The notes below the pieces were generated by a model. The model saw only the letters and a program-made list of their open reading frames with translations. It did no database searches and had not been told where the DNA came from. The translations under genes were made by a program, and so were the position numbers. Below, one piece after another: positions 58,176 through 64,000 of a stretch of DNA of 64,000 nucleotides. The stretch comes from Erigeron canadensis. Taxonomy: Eukaryota > Streptophyta > Magnoliopsida > Asterales > Asteraceae. Numbering within the stretch: position 1 is the stretch's first letter; every line of letters starts with the position of its first letter. The stretch is from assembly GCF_010389155.1 (NCBI RefSeq), contig NC_057765.1, positions 25,980,980 through 26,044,979 of the forward strand, in the 5' to 3' direction.

Positions 58176-58565
58176 GACACAATGGTGGTTTTAATTTTTG
58201 TTTAATCTAACTCAAAAGATGTAGATTGAATGTAGATTTACAATTACTTGATTTTGTGTGACTTAAAATTTTCATATATTGTTTGTACTTATAATTTTTA
58301 TACTTAAAAGGATACTGTCCTATATATTTGGTACATATAATCAAAGTGTAATAAATATAATGTCTAAGATATATGAGATTCGAAGTATTCATTTAACTAA
58401 ATAAATAAATTTAGTTTTTTATGCGTAATTTTTTTTTTATATTCATATAGTTTAAATATATTATTAACTATTTTATTTGAAAAAAATATGGAGATGTGTG
58501 GCAATATTATAAAATAGGTTTTATTTTTATAGGCTTTAAAATCGTTCAGATTCTTATTGGTTTAA

Positions 58566-58570
<5 letters not shown>
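58176..58570. other. intergenic, no gene seen
   Basis: Very AT-rich, no feature recognised. Confidence 0.4.

Positions 58571-58605
<35 letters not shown>
58571..58605. repeat. (TA)n microsatellite
   Basis: About 17 TA units beside the MITE at 58607. Confidence 0.9.
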
Positions 58606-58606
<1 letters not shown>

Positions 58607-58608
<2 letters not shown>

Positions 58609-58783
58609 GGAAGTGAAGGTGGGGTTGTCCCACAACCAACTTGGGTGAAAAACCTCTCACATCTTGATTTTTTATTTCATAAAAATTAGGGGGCCTATCA
58701 TTTATTCATTAATATTAAAATATTAATATGTGAGAAATTTTTCACCCAACTTAGGTGTGTGACAACCCCACACTCACATTTCC
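58607..58783. mobile_element. foldback MITE, copy 2 of the 56788 family
   Basis: Arms GTGAAAAACCTCTCACAT and inverse, with the centre CTATCATTTATTCATTAATA. It shares the CAACTTGGGTGAAAAACC block with 56788-56964. It follows a (TA)n tract. Confidence 0.78.
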
Positions 58784-59429
58784 GATATATTATATATATT
58801 TGTTTAAAGGCAAAATCACAATAGTTTCTATATACGGGTTGTGCGGTTTCAATTAGTTCAATTAATTTTTGTTATTGATGATTTATGTTTGTTAAAAGTT
58901 CTGATATATAAAATATATACTTATTGAAAGACAATACCATAAAAAATTTAACACAACTTTTAATATATTGTTTGGAAATCTGGAAAGGATTATGCTTTGT
59001 TATTGATGATGTGTCGCTACATATATTTGTTAAAATCTTTTACATATGAAATAGATATTTTTTATTCGTAAAAGGCAATACCAAAAAAAAAGAAAATAGT
59101 TAAAAGAGAAAAAAATATGTAAGAAACCACAAGTAAGTAACCCATAATATTAAACCTGAAAAGGATTCCATATGGTAATATCTGAATATTATTACAAAAG
59201 AAGAATAAACGTTTTCAATATAATTATTTGAAACCCCGAAAGGAAAAACATATGAAAAAAACAAGAAGTAATTCATATTGAAAAACTCAAACGGAATGCG
59301 ATTTGGCAAAATCTAAATAATGTTGCGGGTTATAATTCCCCCTTCCTCCCCGGGAAAAAAAATTTAATTAATTAATAAAATAGACTTTGGTATCATATAA
59401 TTTTAGTGAAATAACTATCACATGAGTAC
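58784..59429. other. intergenic, no gene seen
   Basis: AT-rich sequence. A segment near 59330-59360 has C-runs and A-runs but no feature. Confidence 0.4.
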
Positions 59430-59660
59430 CCAGATATTGCAGCGGTGGTGGAGGCGACTAGGATCTAGTGATGAGGTGATAGGTGATGATGACGGCAACT
59501 ATTGGTGGTGGTGACGAGGTAGATTAATATAGGTTGATATAAAGATGGTACTGAAAATATTTTAAAATATTATAGTTTAAAGTGTAAATTTATAAAATTA
59601 AAGGTTTTAAGATGTAAATTAGAATATTAAGGACAAATTTATAAATCTCTAAAATTTTTT
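59430..59660. repeat. diverged body of the 48638 repeat family
   Basis: GCAGCGGTGGTGGAGGCGAC, then GTAGATTAATATAGGTTGATATAAAG and TTTAAAGTGTAAATT follow the same order as 48660-48830 and 2880-2960. The Helitron-like terminus is not preserved. Confidence 0.45.
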
Positions 59661-59689
59661 TTGAAAGACAGAGCGAATAAGTGGTTAAT

Positions 59690-59900
59690 ACCCTCAGTTT
59701 TTGATGCGCCTACACCGGGTAAAAATCTTGGCATGCCCTAAAGGCTTAATTGCTCTCTCATGTGTAGATGAGTATAGCATTGCTAAGGCCCCTAACCACA
59801 TTTGTATGTGCCAAGATTTGAACCCATGGCCCCGTAGGAAGAAACCGTAAAGTGGAAAGTTCTCTAACCACTAGACTATCACACTAATGACTATAAATAA
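59690..59900 (-). mobile_element. tRNA-derived SINE, minus strand
   Basis: The minus strand begins with an exact A-box match TAGTCTAGTGG (at about 59878-59868) and has a B box GGGTTCAAAT about 45 bp on. The 3' body runs to CACCGGGTGTAGGCGCATCA-like sequence at 59700. About 210 bp long. Confidence 0.7.
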
Positions 59901-60059
59901 TCTCTAATAACTCTTTTATTGGAGAGAGGTTCAAACTATCGGAATAAATAGATGTATCAAAGAAATAGAATCGGGTAACCTTTTCATAACATTTTAAAAG
60001 GAAATGGGCTAAATTCTTTTAGGGGAGTAGTGAAGATAAAAAAGGAAAGATAACACGGA

Positions 60060-60245
60060 AGTTACAGATGTATCATTGGTTTATCTCACAGGTTTTTGGT
60101 TCGACTTTTAGTAGTGACAAGTCTGTGGGTTTTTTCCCTAAATCACCTGTAACGGTTTAGGGTCTACATCTCGTAGCCTAGAGTATGTACAGGGTTTCAA
60201 CATTATAGATCGAAGTGTTCCCTGATGTCGTATACCGATTAACTG
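60060..60245 (+). mobile_element. possible SINE fragment
   Basis: TTTTTGGTTCGACTTTTAG resembles a B box, with an A-box-like ATCATTGGTTTATC 25 bp before it. The body GGGTCTACATCTCGTAGCC is followed by a conserved-looking tail. Weak evidence. Confidence 0.4.
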
Positions 60246-60484
60246 TTAAAAAGAAAAAACACGGAAGTTACCATAGGAAGATGAAAGAGTAAGCATTTTT
60301 GGTTGTGCGAATTAATATCATAAAGAAGAATTTATATCGTCACCCTCTTAATTACGCATTTTAGTAAGTTGAAAAGGTACAAGGCAGTCTAGCCCTTATA
60401 AATAATACAAAGATTTTTAGGAAAATATATCGTCTGATCACCACCCTCTTACCGTAATCTTACCCATTCTTTGGTCGGGCAAAA

Positions 60485-61861
60485 ATGTTGTCAGTTTCAA
60501 AGAGGAAAAACGAACCTGCCCACTATATGTTGAAGATTGAGTCTTTTTCTCTTCTTGCTGAAGCTAAATCCATCAAAATTGAATCTGATGTTTTCGAAGC
60601 CAGCGGTCATAAATGGTTCATTAGCTCTATCTCTAAACTTTATGTGTATCCTTTATAAGTTGGTTTTATATCGAACTTTATGAGTAAATATTAATATAAT
60701 TTTCAGGAGACTAGAATTGTATCCAAATGGAAATGATTTGAAAAGTGGCGGTGACAACATATCTTTGTATCTTGTGATATGTGACACTGAAAGCCTCCGA
60801 AAGGGGTGGGAGGTTTGCGTTGATGTTAATTTTTTTGTTTATGATCATGAAAGCAATAACTATGCAACTTTTCAAGGTATCATTTCGTCTTTTTGAACTT
60901 ATCATATTATTTTGTGATAGTATACGTACTTACCAAAAATCGGGCCATTTTGAAATATATACATAATATGTGTTTGTACAGATATCAACGGCGATGGAAA
61001 CAGGACAAGGTTTAGCGTGAGTAAGAAAACCTGGGGCTTTGACAAACTAATATCACTTGAGTCTTTAAGGAAAGTAAAAATGGTTACTTGCTAAATGATA
61101 CCTGTTTGTTTAGAGTTGAGGTTTTTGTTGTTTCGGAGTTAGCACAAACAGATCGTTGCTTATCATTTATAAAGCCCTCGGCAGCTACTAGTACCTACAC
61201 CTGGACGATTGATAATTTTTCAAACGTGACAGAGGAAAGTATTTATTCAAATGTCTTCAGAGTTGGCAATGTCAAATGGTACATTGGCTTTTACTTTCTT
61301 ACGAATCATGAGTATATGTTTTCAATTTGTATGTGGGTATTTGTTTTTCAATGATTTCATGTGTTTTTTTTCGGTGGTCAATTTATCAAAAGCAGGAATT
61401 TATGCCTTTATCCAAAAGGGAACAATACAGGGGCGGATACTCATTTATCTATCTTTTTGAAAGTATTTGACGATGCTTTGTTTCCTTATGTTTGGCGAGT
61501 TTATGCAAATTTTAAGCTTCGGGTTAAGAATCAAAGTTATAAGGACGATATAGAACAAGGTAGAGTCCATGTCTTTACCACCGCATTATATATATCTTCT
61601 AACAGTTTTTAAAACAACATATGTGAAGCTTTGCAATTCTCTCTTTATTAATACTATAGTTGTTGCGGTTCTGGTTGCTGTTGTATTGTATTTGTTGCAG
61701 GGCTTGCTTGCTGTTTCAGTCACTCTGATGAAGTTTGGGGTATACCTACTATTGTGCAACTGAATGAGCTCCATGAATCGGGAAACGGCTTGTTGGTGAA
61801 TGGTGTTCTTATTGTGGAAGTCGAGTTCTTAATGTTGGGTGCCCTCAAAAATTTCATCTGA
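60485..61861 (+). pseudogene. two-MATH-domain (TRAF-like) protein gene, frameshifted
   Basis: Exons 60485-60615, 60707-60876, 60982-61278, 61396-61559 and 61701-61861 join into about 307 codons of two MATH domains. The first runs from HYMLKIESFSLL through KW|RLELYPNGN and SLYLVICDT to NGYLLNDTCLFRVEVFVV. The second runs from YTWTIDNFSNV through KW|NLCLYPKGN and LSIFLKVFD to GNGLLVNGVLIVEVEFL. Both domains are split by an intron at the same codon (KW, phase 2), a sign of ancestral duplication. Exon 3 lacks one nucleotide relative to an open frame: near 61058-61062 the reading passes from KLISLE to FKESKNGYL only by a shift, otherwise a stop follows at 61092. So it is a recent pseudogene, or there is a sequencing error. 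Plant MATH proteins usually bind E3 ligases or deubiquitinases; the target here is unknown. It ends at TGA 61859-61861. Confidence 0.82.
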
Positions 61862-63520
61862 ATTGAATAATGGTTCTGTTGGTTAAATTATCTATGGTTA
61901 ATCATCATAGATTTATTGTTTTTAATGCTGATGGAATGGAAGAATTTGGACCACTGGCCGGATACCGTATTTGTAAACGACTCAATTTGCATCCTAATCT
62001 TATTGTTGAAAGATGAAACTTTATTGTTGTTTTATTTTTATTTAATGTACTTTAATATGCAATGGATGAAATCTTATTTCCGGAAGGAAAAACAATGATA
62101 GAAAGTTGGTCGATTTATCCGACAAAAGAATATTTTCTTCTTTTTTAAACAAAAGGCATTTTGCGTTGTGGCAAGCACCACGAAATCTTTTGTCTTTCTC
62201 AATTCTCTTTTATATATGCAGCTTTTTCTTCGTAATAATATATATTCTAACTAGGTATTTTACCCGCACAGAAAAAGAATTGTTTAATACATACATGGAA
62301 AAAGGTTTTTTAGGGAAAAAATATAGGGTTAAATGCGCCGGAATGTAACTAACTATGGCTGAAACGTTATATGTGCACAATTTCAAGTTGACCTTTATTG
62401 TATGCGTGGACTTCCAAAAAAAATGATAAATCTTTTTCAGATTCATTAATAAAACTTACAAACTTAATTTTTTATTCATATATATATTTTTGTAAAACTA
62501 AGTCATTAAATTGAAAGGATGGAAAGAACTCACATTGTTTTGGATGAATTAGAATGAAAACTCATTGTGTTGGACAGATTTTTCATAATGGACAGAAAAG
62601 ATATTGAAGGAAATTGCTAAACTAAAAAGATAAATAAATATATACACTCAAGATTTATAATATATGTAACTATCTTTGCCTACAAAATTTGAATATAATA
62701 TTATTATTTTTATACGGGATATGAGATTTATGATAAATAATTGGATGCAATATATTGATGTCTTTGTATACGTTGTTTTTTTTTAAAATTTAATATACGT
62801 TGGTTTTTTTATTTAATAGATAAACATTGTTAAAAACATACGTTGTTTTTTAGCATAAGTTTTGCTTTGAAGATGGCTTTAAAAAGCTTAGCATAAGTTT
62901 GGCTATGGAGATGACTTTAAAAGGCTTAAATTACTATTTTTTAATAATTATATAGATATCGTTCAGTTAGTTGACGTAGTCAAATAAATCTATACGAATG
63001 TCAATTTAATGTTTTATATTCATTTCAAGTTCTACGATTGTTTATAACTGACGAGAAATTAATGAGAAATAAGACAGTTCAGTGCAACATATATAGCCTT
63101 TTAGAATGAAATTACAAAATGTTTTCTCAATATGTACCCTCACTAAATACACAGAAAATCAATATGTCATATACACGATTAATATGCTTACTCGTGTGCG
63201 TGCACATGGGTGATAAGCTGTCATCATTTGTTTTTAACCGTACCATCAAATACAAAAGTATAAATATCATAATAATAATAATAATGATAATAATAATAAC
63301 AAAAAAAATTAGAAAATACCAATTAATATAATTATGAATTTGCTAACTAGTGTATTCGGGCATTATTTTATGAACTCAAATTTTACTAAATAATAATCAA
63401 AAATATAATTACATATAATACTTATTAATTCAATCTAATAATTACTATGGTTTATGAATCGTTATTAATGCATGTTTTTGTATTTTGAAAAAGTTTAAAT
63501 TCATTACATGCATATACTAA
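61862..63520. other. intergenic, no gene seen
   Basis: AT-rich. ATACGTTGTTTTTT and AAGCTTAGCATAAGTTT blocks repeat locally at 62768-62930. A (TAA)n stretch lies near 63272-63300. No coding content recognised. Confidence 0.45.
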
Positions 63521-63539
63521 GGGTGGAAGGAGTGGGTGT

Positions 63540-63568
63540 CGGGTAAGGGTTCGGTTACCCTTTACCCG
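63540..63568 (+). other. GC-rich hairpin upstream of the last gene
   Basis: CGGGTAAGGG, eight-base loop, CCCTTTACCCG. It lies 20 bp after TACTAAGGGTGG. The sequence could be the left terminal part of a DNA transposon with a TAA target, but its other end is outside the window. Confidence 0.4.
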
Positions 63569-63855
63569 ATCGGTAACACCATTTCATGCAATCGGGTACC
63601 ACTCGGCTAGTGAAAATCGGGTACCATTTTGAGCTTTGAAGCGAGGCACGGGTAAGCGAGAAAGACGTTGGAATGGGTGTGGGTCCCCCACTTTCGAACG
63701 TTGCACTGTGATTTAAAAAAAAAAAAAATTTACCCCTTTATTTATATAAAGCACTCACTATTATTCCACCCTTTATTTTCACACACTACCATCTTCTTCA
63801 ATATTTACCATCTTCTTCTTCCCATTTCCATTTCACACACAACTTACTTACTAAA

Positions 63856-64000
63856 ATGGACCTTCGTGATTGTAAAATGGTCATCCAAACCCACCTCAAT
63901 TACGACTCCAAACACCTCTCTGATGTGAATAACGTGATTGCATCCGTTTCTGAGAATAAAGCGGCTTACCAAGCCATAATCGACCGACTTACTGCCCCGA
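63856..64000 (+). CDS. start of an unidentified protein, truncated by window end
   Basis: An ATG at 63856 follows a CT/CA-rich leader (TTCTTCTTCCCATTTCC...) typical of a plant 5' UTR. It opens 48 codons to the right edge (MDLRDCKMVIQTHLNYDSKH...). The start context AAAATGGA fits plant usage, base composition rises above the flanks, and there is no stop. I do not recognise the family. It may be a host gene or an element-encoded protein given the hairpin-bearing sequence 300 bp upstream. Confidence 0.6.
   Translation, partial: MDLRDCKMVIQTHLNYDSKHLSDVNNVIASVSENKAAYQAIIDRLTAP

Overview
This window is plant nuclear DNA. It is AT-rich, its genes have short exons with GT-AG introns, and most of the space between genes is transposon-derived. 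The repeat mix (OTU-bearing Mutator-type transposase, Copia, Gypsy, LINE, SINE, Helitron ends and many MITEs) and the proteins point to a eudicot. An asterid, perhaps Asteraceae, is my guess from memory of similar repeats; the sequence alone does not prove it.

Five host loci stand out. (1) The 3' part of a 17-exon coiled-coil gene at 66-6387 (+). (2) A DYW-class pentatricopeptide-repeat gene at 32383/32665-35154 (+), closely resembling what I recall of Arabidopsis At4g33990 (EMB2758). (3) A seven-exon GH10 endo-xylanase gene with a carbohydrate-binding domain at 45945-51433 (-). (4) A two-MATH-domain gene at 60485-61861 (+) that carries an apparent 1-nt frameshift. (5) The start of an unidentified reading frame at 63856, running off the right edge. 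There is also one good tRNA gene, tRNA-Pro(CGG), at 23258-23329, and a decayed tRNA-Gly(GCC) at 45426-45496.

From 6878 to 22188 lies a nested transposon stack. A 5'-truncated LINE with a perfect 17-bp target duplication was split by Copia elements. Two of these appear to have recombined, deleting the LINE DNA between them. One Copia element was later hit by a Gypsy element with 2.6-kb LTRs and a 5-bp target duplication. A separate 3.5-kb LTR element (26760-30279) has intact ends but no pol. It encodes a single 377-residue coiled-coil protein and has an array of hairpin-forming GGACGATCTT/AAGATCGTCC motifs in its leader. A Mutator-family transposase relic (40716-43723) has FAR1-like, MULE, SWIM, AT-hook and OTU-like parts, and the OTU catalytic Cys is replaced by Tyr.

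Three copies of one 291-292-bp foldback MITE with perfect 9-bp target duplications (Mutator-type) all lie inside introns of host genes. From about 48.6 to 60 kb the sequence is a patchwork of Helitron ends, MITEs, tandem repeats and (TA)n tracts. It includes a small mitochondrial cox2 fragment that crosses an exon/group II intron boundary and keeps what looks like an unedited codon.
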